Part shown: positions 35,977 through 49,300 of the stretch, in pieces
Layout of the letters: the number at the start of each line of letters is the position of its first letter
Position numbering within the stretch: position 1 is the stretch's first letter
Source: Nelumbo lutea
Lineage: Eukaryota > Streptophyta > Magnoliopsida > Proteales > Nelumbonaceae
Assembly (NCBI GenBank): GCA_022828595.1
Contig: JAKGHH010000001.1
Coordinates: 210,999,848 to 211,063,847 of the forward strand
Direction: 5' to 3'
DNA length: 64,000 nucleotides
Translations under genes and position numbers: made by a program
Notes under the pieces: model-generated
What the model saw: only the letters and a program-made list of their open reading frames with translations
Database searches by the model: none
Told to the model about the DNA's origin: nothing

Positions 35977-37065
35977 GTAACTACTAAGATAGTGTCTTTT
36001 TCTATGCTTGTACTTCATGAAATTGTGATTCAAAGTATTGACCGAGTGAATGTGGCAACTACTACTCACTCTTGAAGAACCTTACCTTTGTTTAGGTTAA
36101 GTGTCCTGTGCTACTACTCTTGTTGATCAGACCACTCAATTAATTAATCCTCTCTATAATGGTCCTCATTTGAGAAAATAAATGAGATATTTTGCATTCT
36201 TAAATAGTCAAATAGATTACAAAGGGGTCATATAATAGACAAGACAGGGGGAAAACGGTCTTTGCGTGTAGATGATAAAGTGGCAGCCCCAAATGGGGGG
36301 ACATCGGGACATGTAGGGCATATAATGGAGCGGGTCTGAACAAGAAGAACTACATCAGTTCATAGCCATATTTGGTGGTGTCATCAGTAATATAGTTCAT
36401 ATAGTCACAACATATAATTGAGTGGGATAAGGCATGGATGAAGATGCTAATTATGATGAGTAAAATCATCCATAAATTAAAATGAATTGGACCCATACAC
36501 AATATTATAAATTTTAAACAAGTTTGGATGAATATATAGGGCTGCATTTGATTGTAATGCAATTTTTTTGCATTGATATAAAATTATAACAGTGCAAATG
36601 ATTTGGATGCAAATTTTGATTTATTTTTGTTTAAAATTTTACTTTATTTTGTTTGGTTGCAATACAAATAAAATAAAATAATATTTAAAACAAAAAAAAA
36701 TTAGAGCATAACAAAATTAAACCATAATTTGCATTCTTTTCATTTGTCCTCCCATGTATTTGCATTACTGCAAATAAAATTATGCCGCAACTAAAGAATC
36801 CATGTGACTAGATCTCCTGAGAGAAGAAATCATTTTCGCACCCTGAGAAAACATGGTATATAAGGAATATGATGGAGCGGGTCTCAACAAGAAAAACTCC
36901 ATCACTCCATATCCATATTTGGTGGGGTGAGTTCCTAAAATAATATTAATTGTAGCCTTGATCAATGAGTGGTTTAAAAAGGAAAACAAAAAAGGAAAAC
37001 AGAGTTGAAGTTGGGATATAGGGCTGATGTGCCCAATGCAACTAAGCACATGATTCATCCAAACG
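35977..37065. other. Non-genic stretch
   Basis: AT-rich, no gene. Two similar pieces (ATAATGGAGCGGGTCTGAACAAG at 36322 and a near copy at 36870) indicate an old dispersed repeat including CCATATTTGGTGG. Confidence 0.35.
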
Positions 37066-37156
37066 GAGTTCACATCAGCGCCCCACAGCACATCCCGTAT
37101 CAGGGGATGTTTCCAATATATGGTTGAGATGTTTTGTGAGGCGCTGATGTGAACTC
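37066..37156. mobile_element. Very short Mutator-type MITE, 91 bp
   Basis: Ends GAGTTCACATCAGCGCC and its reverse complement GGCGCTGATGTGAACTC are an exact 17-bp pair. Flanking 9-mers ATCCAAACG and ATCGAAAAG agree at 7 of 9. Same end family as 57589-57765. Confidence 0.7.
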
Positions 37157-37370
37157 ATCGAAAAGGGAATCCCTTGTTTAAGGGGCCCATGCCATTTGGA
37201 AAAATTCTCGATTAATACTATGTACTTTGGGTTTAGTGCTACTTTGATCCCCAAACTTTAAAATGCTACAATTCAATACCCAAACTTTCAAAATATGTTA
37301 ATCCAGTATCTATCATTAATCAACTGTTAAGTGACATTTAAAAATAAATACAAATGCCCTTCAAGTGTCA

Positions 37371-37503
37371 TCTAATTTTCTTGATCAACCATTCAAATAT
37401 TGACAAAAAATTAACAGTCCTAAATCCTTGCCTCTTCTATTCAATAAAGTTGGGGTTTGTTAATTTTTTGTCAATATTTGAATGGTTGATCAAGAAAATT
37501 AGA
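37371..37503. repeat. Perfect 45-bp inverted repeat with 43-nt spacer
   Basis: Arms 37371-37415 and 37459-37503 are exact reverse complements, covering TCTAATTTTCTTGATCAACC and onward. The lack of any mismatch in neutral-looking DNA suggests recent origin. Confidence 0.9.
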
Positions 37504-38940
37504 CCAAACAATTAGTGCAATTCGTGGCATGAATACTATTTCACTATTCTATTATATTAATGATACATTGGTTGTTAAATTATGAACACTTGTAATTTTG
37601 TTACAATCCGGGGACTCCATAGTCAAGTTAATCACTTGGCATCCCCTCCAGTTTGAAGGTGTAAAATCAAACATGCAGAAATGCAGATTCTATGTGGTAT
37701 GGCCGGTGGTCCTGACATGCATCCTGCTCTGCCCCCACCCCCGATTCTCTTGTAATGTGCAGTATGTAATACCATGAAAAGGAAAAAGCCTATAATGGTA
37801 GAAAGACATGATACAATAAATTTTGACAAAAATCCAATTGATTGATTATCACTCTTATGAGTTATGATGCCGGTTAATTGATTATAAGATTTTTTTTTTT
37901 TTTTAATATCATGTCTTAGAACCCAAAAACTCATCCTCAGTTAATAGAATGAGTTCTATTAACTTGGTGTAAAATCCAGGGATTCAAATTGAATCCAAAT
38001 ATTAATATAAAGGATCTAGAGTACATTAATTAAAGTACGTTGGAAGAAAAAAACAGAAGTTTCCAAACAACACCGATTTACATATATATTAGGGGCGTTT
38101 GAGCACAAGAAGCGAGACATATACATATAATCTCGTTTGGTTTTCAAAGCATCATCTCAACTACAGTAATCAGGAATATGGAAGTAGTACCGAGTAGCAG
38201 AGAATGATAGGAAGAGTTCGTCAATGTACGCGTGAACATTTGGTGAGGTTTGTCTCTAACACAGCCACAGCCACAGGACTTGGAGATTTCAACGCCGCGG
38301 ATTGTACATACATGCATGTGAAGTCTGCTGGGATATTCAGGCCAAGGACACAAGAGAAAGAAGGTGGAGGTGGTTCTCGCAATTATTGGATAAGACCACG
38401 AAATTTTTGGAAGAAAACCTTGTTTGGATGTCCCACCTATTTGGCTATTTCTGGTTTTTCTGTTAATGATGGTGCCAATTTTGGACTTTTGTTTTTAAAC
38501 AAATTAAAATCCCAACCATCAGCCTGATACCAACTGTATTTGTTTGAAAGTAAAGACCTATTGGGGATCTCATTCTCACCTAACAGCTTATATTCTTAGG
38601 CTGAACAGTTCTTGAAAGTATTGGTGCTTAATTGCTTGTCAATAAGATTGATACACTTGTTTATTTATTTATTTATTTTTATTTTATCAGCATGCTAGGG
38701 TGCCTTTTATCATCCTAAATCTTTCAAAACCCTCAACTTTGTATGTATGGGTGTATCCATGCATCTTTATGATCATCGATTGAAGGGATGAAGCATTCAT
38801 CATATGGATGGCTGAACCTCACAGGTAGGTTGGGCGAAATTTCAAAAATTTCTCTCTCTTTCATATGGGAATCGCATTTCCTATTTTAGAAAATTGCATT
38901 TTCAATGATCAATCTTGAACCTAAACCAGACCATATCTGA
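37504..38940. other. Non-genic stretch
   Basis: No gene recognised. T16 run near 37887 and (TTTA)n near 38660. Confidence 0.35.
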
Positions 38941-40060
38941 AACCAAAATGTAGGAAAAGGGATATACTTTATACGAAATAGTAGTAACCCCCAACGAAGG
39001 TGTTCACGCCCAAGGAGATTACCAAAGACTACTCACACTAAAGATGAGACAGCGTAGGGTGGAGCAGAATCAGCAAGATGGCTCTTCAGCAAGAACCTGA
39101 TTCTTCACCAAGAATCTGAAGGAGTGAAAGTGAGCACAACTTCAGATCACCTTTTCTGCCAAAAGGTGATATCAAGAACCCTTTCTTGATCGCTCCTACA
39201 AGTGGAGATCGAACTGGTAATGGCGGCAATAGCAGAAGAAGGCAAGAGCAGAAAAATGGCGTCAGTCCAACTGTATGTTGTCTTCTCTCTTTGATCAGTA
39301 AGACTGAAGGATTGATATGGGGTTCGCCCTTCTCCTCTAATTATAGCCTTAAAGAGAGGTTCTCTTAATCCCATTAGGAGTTTCCTAATCTAAATCTTGT
39401 ATTTGGATCTGGACTCTCTTTAAGATATAAGAATAATCTCTTATCTTATCTGCAGATAAAGATCAGCCCTCCTAATCCAATTAAGAGTCTCCTGATCCAA
39501 ATCTTTATTTGGATCTGGACTCTTTGAGTGGATAGGGACAATCCCTTATCCTATTTTCTGATTCAAATCCCAGAATCGCCCCTCTTTAATTAATCTAATT
39601 AAGCTAGTTCGAATTGGGCTTTAGGCCCATTAAGTCCATGTGCTCACTTATCCTCCAAATTGTTGCCCAGTTGGATATCCTTGTATGGCGTGGGACTCAA
39701 ACATTGATCTACACATCAGTCACATGGGTTTAGCCCAACCTCTGTTACAAGACCTGGTTGAATTCACTGTAGGAAATAGTGAACCCCTGAGTCCATCACC
39801 ATGGGCTCTTAATGGGCCTAACATTTACACTAAACAGTCATTGGGTCAAGCCACCTTATAAAACCCAAGGACTGTGGGCAGATGCAAGATTAACCCATCA
39901 GGTATTACCCTCAATGGTCTTACACTTAACCTCTCAACCCATAATGATCAAACACTACCCGAACAAGAGAGGACCTCTCCCTCGGTTGTAAGGTACAGTG
40001 CTGCACTCTCTACTCACATGGATCCTGGGAATTAAAACCTTTTACAAACATTTTGAAACC

Positions 40061-40093
<33 letters not shown>

Positions 40094-40350
40094 CAAAACA
40101 AATTTCAACAGTTGAAATCGGTTGTCGACAGCTTTGGTTTCCATTAGAGAGAGTGCATCCCCGATCATTCACTTTGTCTGACAAAGGGGCTGATCCTATC
40201 ACTATGATCACCCACTCAGATGAATTCTTGGACTGTCCCAACATACCCAGGTTTTGACCCCCTCTAAAGATCTCACTGATTGGTATATCAAAGACAGTTC
40301 AATCCGACACCTAGTGCAGTATCATAATCGAGTCTAGGGGTCAGATGTAA
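38941..40350 (-). mobile_element. Possible LTR-retrotransposon-derived region
   Basis: Internal direct repeats (ATTTGGATCTGGACTCT at about 39401 and 39511, each within a diverged unit of about 105 bp) and TGT...ACA-like ends (TGTAGG near 38950, TGTAACA near 40344) suggest a long LTR, probably minus strand. No coding domain is present and the ends are not verified. Confidence 0.3.
40063..40092. repeat. (TA)n microsatellite
   Basis: An uninterrupted TA run of about 30 bp. Confidence 0.9.
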
Positions 40351-41077
40351 CATTCCAATTTTACCCATCTATCTCCAAGGTCTAGGGTAGTACTGGAATT
40401 CTGGTTTGGTTTAAGGTTTCAAGAAAACCCACACTGCATGTACCTCAGGTCTCACCTCGGTAGTTGAGACAAACCACCCCAACCAACTTGGCAGCACATC
40501 AATGTCAGCCTTAGCAGGATAAATCTCCCCAGATCTATCCAACGACTATGAAGATTCTAAACTAACACGAATCTCATACGTGTCCAGTTTAAGGGTATTA
40601 CACAGAAATACACCATAATAACATGAATCAAATATGTATTTTATTCATTTACATTAACTGTCATAAGGTACATCATTCTGATTGGAGCTAAGGGCATACA
40701 CTGTCTAACATCAATATGGATACGATATACCCAATACTTTGATTTTGAAAATATGTTGGTTCTTTTTTTTTTTTGGTAGAGTTATTGGATGTATGTTTTT
40801 TTCTTTTGTTTCTGCATCCAAAACTAAAAATATGTTCTTGAATTTCTGATTTAAATAACATATTTTCTTTTAATGATTTTATATTGTGTGTTTTATAAAT
40901 TATAAGACATTTTTTGCACTTTGGGATGTGTTTCATTTTTTTGACGATGTGACAAATCTGAAAATAAATGAAAATAAAAACATGAGACCATCTAGATTGA
41001 CCATATATTTGTTACACACGTTTAGTTAATTTTATCAATTCACTTTATAAGCTTGTATTGAATCTTTCTCTAAGGCC
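40351..41077. other. Non-genic stretch
   Basis: Nothing recognised beyond AT-rich DNA. Confidence 0.3.
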
Positions 41078-41300
41078 CCATTTGCTTTTCAAGAAGTTAC
41101 TCAATTAAATGCACTTATTTGATCAAGTATTTTCTGGAAATTATTTATTTGGGTAAGTGCATTCATGTATGTTTTTTTGTTTCTTAAGTAAATAACATAA
41201 TAACCATTTTAGCCATAAAAAATTGTTATTGAAACGGACAATTTTGCCATATCCAAGTGTTGGCAACTTTCCCTCCTAGTGTACTCATAATGGTACTAAA
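41078..41300. repeat. Dispersed repeat, copy 1
   Basis: Shares an ordered series of blocks with 57288-57470: GGCC(C/A)CA(T/C)TTG, GGTAAGTGCAT, TAAATAA, ATAAAAAATT(G/A)TTATT, and ATCCAAGTGTTGG(C/T)AACTTTCC. Probably a diverged MITE or other transposon. Confidence 0.7.
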
Positions 41301-43420
41301 AGAAAATAAATATTCCATATACCTCACATAAATTTGAAAAAATAATATAAATATCTTCTTTGTCAATTTAAATAATATTTTATTTCAAAAAGGATCTTTT
41401 CCTTTGCATTTACAATCGACTTAAAATAAGGCTAATTTTAGCCATTTGCAAGCTTTTGGACTGATCTTTTCTTGCGACCTGTGAGAGTAGAAACCTACAA
41501 GGTGGTGGTGGAAGAATCGTATAGGGTTCCATCAGGCCACCGAACCATGTCGTCATGTGGAAGATTCGTATTTCCTTTAATCGATTATATGAAGATTGCG
41601 ACTCAAAAAAAAAAAAAAAGATTATATGAAGATTGAAGAATCAATTGGATGCCTATTTTCAGATAATGAATAAATGAACTACTTTGTATTTCTTTCCCAA
41701 CAACAATTTAAGCACAATGTTTTCAATTTTTCAATTCTTCTGTTTTATTTCTGTCATTTTATTATTTTTAAAACATTGTTTAGAAACTGGTTTGTCAATT
41801 GGGTCTTGCTTTGACAAAAAAATCATAAACACTTATGATTTAGCAAGTGTTTTAGACAATATTGTTGGTTTTGTTTTTGAAAACAAAAACAATTACTATA
41901 TCGGTAAAATATATTATTTTTATTAACATAGCAGTTGTTTATGTTTTTGAAAGCAAAACCAACTATACTATCAAACAACCCCTTAGGCGTTTCGATTTCC
42001 TAGCTAGTATTAAAAATACTTTTTATTGAACAGATTTGAGTTCAGAAATTTGCACCACTCTTCAGTTTGAAGAGGATGAGTTCCTTATATTCTTATCCCC
42101 GGATGTTCAGTTTGGTCATTGGGTCACAGTTATAATGGTTCAACAATTTGATTGGATTGCAACTTCAGCTCATTTAAATAAATTTAAAAATCAAAAAATT
42201 TGAATTGCTTTTCTAAAGCTAATTCATCACAAAATTCTAAATAATTAATATTAAAAAAATCTAAATTAATTTTAAAGCTATCTCATCACAAAATTCGAAA
42301 AAAAAATATTAAAGAAAAATTGTCAACACTAAAAAACAGAATCGATGAGAGATTTGAGATTCTAGTTCCTCCCCAAATAACCCAGTTTCCCAAGGATGAG
42401 ATGAAACAATGGATTTGGCCTCTGGGTTATCATGTCTCCTTCATGGGGCCGCACCTCTTATCCTTGAGGCTTGAGCTAGAACTAGCATGTCTCATTTACT
42501 CTGAAAGAGCGCAGGCTGGTGAGAGGTTCTTAGCCCTACATTGAGTGTATCTCTCAATGATCACATCATCATTTTTAAGATTATCATCAGAAGATGTTCC
42601 TAATTAACAGTGGAAATGTACTGTAGGATGTTGTGTGTGATAATCTTAGAAGAGGCTGATTTAGTCTCGATTTTCCACATGGTACGTACAGAAAACACCG
42701 GTTCGTAGGAAAGTTCTCAACAAATTCCTGCACAAGCGTTACAATTTTTAACTTGTCTGTTTGTGGAGTCCACACCGAAAGCACCTTTCTTCCCACCGAG
42801 TGATTTCCTACCCTAGGAGTCTTGGGCATATTTTCAACTTTCAACCAATGGATACGGACCACTGCAGATCAAAATGAGTTATCGTAGTAAGAGTAACCGA
42901 AACTTGACAGGTAAAAGATTGAGCCGATATCTTAAAACATGTCTAAACAATCATGTTGCCGAACGCCTCATAAATTTTGAGGTTGGGTTGGGTTTGATGA
43001 TTGGCAGGGTGCAATAAATTATGAATGGGGACCAGCCCAAAGTGGTCCCTTGGCCTTTGGTTTTTGATTGAAAATAATACTGAAACAAAATATTGAGAAA
43101 AAGTTGTTGAGAATTTTTATGAAATTATACTAAATGGGTTTGCTTTTGTGAATTGCTAGTCCAAGCATGGGTTTAAGGTATATATAGATCCTGAGTTGGT
43201 TAATAGTGATAATGAAGGAACTGTCTCTCCTCCTTGATTTGTGGTTAATCTAGATTATCTAGAAAGAGGGTATATATGTCCTTTATTCTCATTTTAGAAA
43301 CTACCCACTTATAATTGTCCATAAATTATTCAAAAATTATAATTAGTTTTGTCTTAGATATATTATCACATGTAAATGCATGTACATGTTTACTAGTTCC
43401 TATAAAAGAACCAATTATAT
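41301..43420. other. Non-genic stretch
   Basis: No gene recognised. AT-rich, with A15 near 41606 and a duplicated GATTATATGAAGATTG around 41582 and 41620. Confidence 0.35.
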
Positions 43421-43615
43421 ATCCTTAACAAAACGATATTTGTGATTTGTCACACCTTGAAAGAAGGAAATAGATGTGCCGATTTCCTTGTAAATGCGGG
43501 TATTGATTCTAGATGCCAAAATGTAACTTTTGATACCGTTTCAAATTTTCCGATTTATTTTAGAAAGCTCATGCATGAGGATTATATTAATATCCCTATG
43601 TTGCGTATTGACTAG
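43421..43615 (+). pseudogene. Orphan RNase H (RVT_3) C-terminal fragment
   Basis: The frame reads ICHTLKEGNRCADFLVNAGI, then a P-x-Y-F-x3-L segment and ends with MLRID and a stop. This is the typical end of the plant RNase H domain of LINEs (H-x-x-x-E-x-N-x-x-A-D). The catalytic N-terminal part is missing upstream, so it is a relic. Confidence 0.65.
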
Positions 43616-45290
43616 TAGAGTTGTAATGTGGTTTTCTTGTTTAATTTGGGTGGGTTAAGGTGAGAGCGTTTTGTTTTGGGCTTCGGGCGAGGCGGGCTAT
43701 ATCCTCCCCTCTTATATTTAATTTTCCTTTCGAAAATTGTTAATAAAACTTGTAGCTGGCTGCCTCTCCACCTCTAATAAACTTTGGGGTCTTAAAAAAG
43801 CGAGTACTTGGCTATTTGCGTTTAGAGTGTTAGTTAAACAACAAAATATTTGGATCCAATTTTCCATTTTCAAACCAAATATAGGGTGCAATTTGGGTAG
43901 TTTCGAACTAAATTGAGTTAGGGTTTGTCATACAAAATTCTAACAAAATACTCAATCCAATTATAAGGTGTCAATTGGCTCAATTGATAAGGTCTTTGAC
44001 TGCTTGTAGTAAAGACTTAGGATGGGGTAATTGATATTTATGTGTACTAAACAATAATATATAATTTAGGGTTGGATTATAATACTTGAAAATATCTAGG
44101 GAGAATGACTGTTCAACACACCCTGAAGAATTAGCCCCATTGTACAATTGAAATAAGTGCAAGCTCAGAATTGATATCAATACAGGGGCGAGTAGTACTG
44201 TTTTAAGGTGGGAGTTTTTATTGAATTATTTTAAGTTTCAATGGAATTCAAAATTCTGCAGTATGGAGCAATGTAATTTGCCAAAATATTTATAACCAAC
44301 TGGTATATAACAATAGAACAATGAAAGAGTATTCATTAAAATTCATCACGTGTATTGATTGATGAAAACTCTTCCGTATTTATGCCCAAATCATATATTT
44401 CTTTTCTCAGTTCTAAATGGTTAAATCAAGTACAAATATAATGCTGTAACAACATAATATCAAATTCCCTTCTATAAGTTGAACTTCTTTTTCCTCGGGA
44501 GTCAATGCGGTTCAACCATTTGCGTCAACGAGTCACCCAATATTATTATTATTATGAAAATATTCCCAAAATTATAAGAAATAAAAATCCATTGAACAAG
44601 TCAGATGGTCAACAATTCAGTCACCTGGATCATGCGGATTAACATCGACCGTGCTCACTGCTAAAAATATCATAGGTCCCATTAGATAAAAAGCTCCCTT
44701 TGCCATTTAATCCGCGAGATCAAAGTCCAAACCCATTCTAATTAAGTTTCCATGCAAGCCCAAATTGATTGATTTTTAAGACCAATTAAGAATAAAATTA
44801 TGATTTTTTTCATGGCTTTAATTTCCATGGCAATAAATCAATAATAAGGTTCGGGGCTCAATACGCCTAAAATAATCTGGTTTCCAATAACTTGCCACAT
44901 GTACATTTCGCATTAAAAGCATCAAGGACCTCCACTTATTTGGTACTATTCTACCTAGGAGATTATAGCCACGCCAATACTGGTGTAATGAGAAGATCTC
45001 AATCGTCCGTTCTTTCATAGCCTCCAACTAAAGATCAAAAGCATCAAATGGTTTCTATACAGATTTTTCGCACATCCAGATCTTAGTTGTGACCCATCCT
45101 TGGGTGTTGGGTCCCGACCCAGGACGCTCCTACAGTCCTACTCTTATTTTCAATTTTAAATCTTTCAGAGTTTTTGACTTTTGAAATTTAAACACGGGGC
45201 CCCGACCCGTATCGATCCGATTCCTCACGTCCGTCCACACCCTATGCGGCTATGCCTATGTAGTCGGTCTCAAACGTTATAAATGCCATT
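43616..45290. other. Non-genic stretch and upstream region of the RopGEF gene
   Basis: No gene recognised. The last few hundred bases before 45297 should include the RopGEF promoter; no secure TATA box was assigned. Confidence 0.35.
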
Positions 45291-45296
45291 TATGAT

Positions 45297-45322
<26 letters not shown>
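45297..45322 (+). repeat. (CT)n tract at the RopGEF 5' end
   Basis: About 13 CT units, followed by further pyrimidine-rich sequence; such tracts are common around plant transcription starts and in 5' leaders. Confidence 0.8.
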
Positions 45323-45328
<6 letters not shown>

Positions 45329-46385
45329 TCAAATCACTCTCCGCACTCTCTCTTCCCTTCCACTTCTATTCTTCTGTTCTGTTCGTTATCTGGACTTTCA
45401 GAGATTCGAGTCCTTCGACCATTATCTATTAAACATTGGGCATTTCTCTGACGACGCTCAAGACAATCCAAACATTTCAAAATCCTTCGAGTTCAGCACT
45501 TGGACTGGTTGGAAGGTTTAATGGAGGTGAGATCCTTATCACATACTCATTACCCTTCTTTCCTTTATTGTTTCCCTCAGAAACTCATCTGGGTTTTCTC
45601 CAACTTCTTAGATCATGTAGATGCTTGAAGGAAAAAGCTCTCAAATGCAACTTCACTGAAGAACCCATATCAGAAGAGTCCAGACAAGTTAAAGGTTAGT
45701 TTCTAAACTTCAATTCCTTCTCTTTCAGAGAATCTTGTTTCAATGAGACATCTAATGGAGGTTTACACAGCAGTACAGTCGACATGAGACTTTTCATTTT
45801 TATGCGAATATCTGGTTTTGTGTTTACTTTTTCTTTTCCTTTTTTTTTTTTTTTCAATTTGTGGGTCAGATGACTCTATTAAATCTCTTTTTGATGAGAA
45901 GAGGGGATATTATAGCAGAATCTCAACTCTCAAGCATAAATGGAAACACTTTTCGTGCAAAGCGAAACGCTCGATCTCTATTCTTACAAGTGTTTGGCAT
46001 CAACCAAATAATCCAAAAAGGAAATGACATTTTGATGGCGCTTCTCAAAAAGTTTTTCCAGCTTTTACATTTAAAAAGTTCTAAAAGGTTTCAGATTTAA
46101 AGCTCTTTCTCTCCATTTGACAAACAATGGGACCAACCCCAAACAGGGTCCCAGAAAGGCACACTGTGCCTGACTCGTCATTTTTGCTAGCTTCTGCCGC
46201 TTGTCAACTCGGAAGATCCGAGTTGACTCAGATTCAGCAAAGAGGATTTGAAATCTTGAATCAAGTAGAATTTTTCTTTAATTTGTAATTTTTTTAACAT
46301 AGAATGGTGTTTCTTTAACCTAGGGTGCGTAAGCTTGTGATCCAGTGCAGCTCTGTGTATCATTCGGAAGTTGTACAAAGCCATC
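45323..46385 (+). other. Probable RopGEF 5' untranslated region with an intron
   Basis: A plausible GT donor follows AAGTTAAAG at 45695 and an acceptor after TTTGTGGGTCAG at about 45870, giving a 5' leader intron. Short upstream frames exist. This is inference; no transcript evidence is available here. Confidence 0.35.
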
Positions 46386-49300
46386 ATGAGGCCACTCGCT
46401 TGTTGTAGATTGGACAGAGCGATCAGCCTCGACTTTGACGAGCAAGATCGTAAGCAGTCTCAACCCTGAACTCTCAAGTTCTTAATTCTTTCTTTCTCCA
46501 CTCTGTCCCTTACGATGTTATCACTCATCAGTTATCATTACCATAGATCTCTATGGGACCCACGTTATTATGATCTTTAGCCATTCAATCCAGTATGATC
46601 TGGACTACCGTTCTAAGGCAATTTAAAATTATGCTAATCATCAGATCAGATGGGATAGCTTGGACGTCCAGGGGTGGGGGTGGGTCCAGCATTTGGCTCG
46701 AATCTTGGCTAGATGGCTGATAACCGTCCGTGGGATGCCATGTGTAGGGCCCACTAATTATTAGATATGGTAATCCAGTTCCTTAATTAAGCTTTTTTCT
46801 GAGAAGCGTGGGGCCCGTCATCATCATCACCTAACTGGAAGAGCAATCTCAACCATCGGTTGAGTGGACTGTTTCTAGAAGGGGATCAACTTATAGGACT
46901 GCTGGAGATAATTCCCATCTCGGTAACTTTGACTTTCAGATTGGAATCTACGAGATTCATGTTGGTGGGTCCTACACGGCAATCTCATCTTTTCCTATTT
47001 TTAATTTGTTCTTTTTTAGTGAGTGGGTCAAGCCATTAATGAGGGGAAATTGAGATAGCACTGTAGCACTGTAGCATAGACAAGAGGACGAGATGCAACG
47101 GGGTTTGCGTGGTTTCTATTAAATTCAAGCCGAAGAAAATAGTGGGGCCCTCAATTCCGGTACCATACTGGTATCGTACTACGTTGGGCAGGTTTTCTAG
47201 ACGACCCGATTAGGGGACCTTTTTTTTTCACATTATTTTAGTAATTTAAGAAACAATGTATCAGATGGGGACAGAGATGTCATTGTCAGGGTCTCAGGGA
47301 GGCTTTTCATTTGTAAAGGGAATATGAATTTTCTATTTGGATCGGCGCCAACTCCACGGATTCGATCTACTCCATTTCTGTGCTGTCTGCTGTTTTTGTT
47401 TTTATCTTTTTTCTATTACTTATTAGTGTAGGTTATATTTATTTTATTTAAAAAAATGGAAAACATTATTGAACATTTGTTTTTTGAAAATGGAGTGAAA
47501 TTGTGATAACATTTTTAGTTTAATTACGAAAAAATCTGTCTGTGTTTCTAAAATATCAAAATTTGCTTTCGAAAGACAAAAAATATATTTAAATCTATAT
47601 CTATTGATAAAAAGGCAAAAGGAGTTAAGGTGCAGTTTAAGTAGGTCTAACCCGAGTTCATACTCAGACTCAATTTATCCAAAGATTTTGCATAGGTTGG
47701 GCTTGAATTTTCAACTTTACATTGGGCTTAGGCCAAAAAAACTCAAGTCTAACATAAATTCAGGTTGGGCTTGGGTTGACGCCTTGGGTAGTCCGAGTTC
47801 GGTTCAATATATTCTACCTAGAAATTGGGTTACAAAGCTTAGCACGTTCAATCCAAAGCCCAGCTCAAGATGTTGGGTTAAAGCTCAGGTTAGGTGTTGG
47901 TAAGAGAAAAATTATTGATAATTTTCAATAATTATTGATAATTTACTAATATATAACAAAAATAGAATAACAATAATTAATAATAATTTCCTAACCTAGG
48001 CCCAAGTTTACCAACTTAGGTCTAACCTTGAGTTTAACCTAATATCTTGGGCTAGACTTGGGCTTAGGCGTATTAAGCTTTATAGCCCAATTTCTAGGTA
48101 GAACATATCGATAATATGTAGACATTCTGTCAAAAATGTTGACACAAGCTCAAATTGGATTAGGTCAATCTTAAACCGTCCAAGGCCTCAACCCAAACCC
48201 AACTTAAGCTTAGGTTAGCCTTAAGCCTTTTGGCTTAAACCTAGCTTGAAGTTCAAAAACTCAAACCCAACTTGTGCAAATGAACTAGGTTGGGCTTGAG
48301 TTAGGCCCAACCAACCTAAGGTACACCCCTAGCTCCTTTTGCCTCAAATTCTTTTAACAATACTCACGCATGTAGGGTCCCCGCCAGCAATTAATAGTAC
48401 CAATTTTAATTTATAGTTACTAATAGTAATATTAATTACTAAGAGTAGTAATATATTATGGTATTTTTTAATTATTCTCAAAATAGTTAATAATTATTGT
48501 TAAATTTTATAATAATATTTAAAAATTTATTAATAAATTAATAGTTATAGTTAATAATTCTTAATTATGAATTAATAAATTTTAAAATTCTTAATTTATA
48601 AAAATATTACTATTATTAATAGTAATAATAGTTAATTTAATAATCAATTTAATTACTCATTAAACAATTCTTAATTTTTAAAATTTAATATTAATAAAAT
48701 AATTGATTATTATTGGTAATTAATTAATTTGTTGGTAATATATCACTAATTAATTAATCATGAATTATTATTATACCATTATTATTAATTACTAAATATA
48801 GTAATACATTTTGATAATTTTTAATAAATCATGGATATAAATAATAGATTTTAAGTGAACTTTGGTATTTTTCAATTAGTCCTGATAAGAAATAATTAAT
48901 TTTGGTAAACTATTAGTAAATTGTCGACAATATAGTAGTTAATCCTAAAAATATTTCTAAAATAAAAATGATTGATTATTAAAAACAGTAATATGGTTTG
49001 AGAATTTTTAATTAATCACGAAAATAATTAATTTATTTTGGTTTGAGTTATAATAAAATAAAATGGAATGATTAAATATAAACAATATGTAATATACCAT
49101 TCAAAGTAAATGGGTTGGATTAATAAATACCAAACCATACCCGATCCAACAAACCACATCACTTTAGTTAAATGGATTGAATAGAGAGAGAGATGAATTG
49201 AGCTAATTAAGTAGAATAGTTATTTGGGTAGAGTGAGAAACGTGAGTTCTAAGAGAGGGATTTTAGGTAAAATATATTGAGCTAATTAGAAAATGGAGAT

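Noticed and set aside
42320..42544. 74-codon plus-strand open frame as a gene
   Set aside because: No recognisable domain, start context or splice partners; length is within chance for this DNA.
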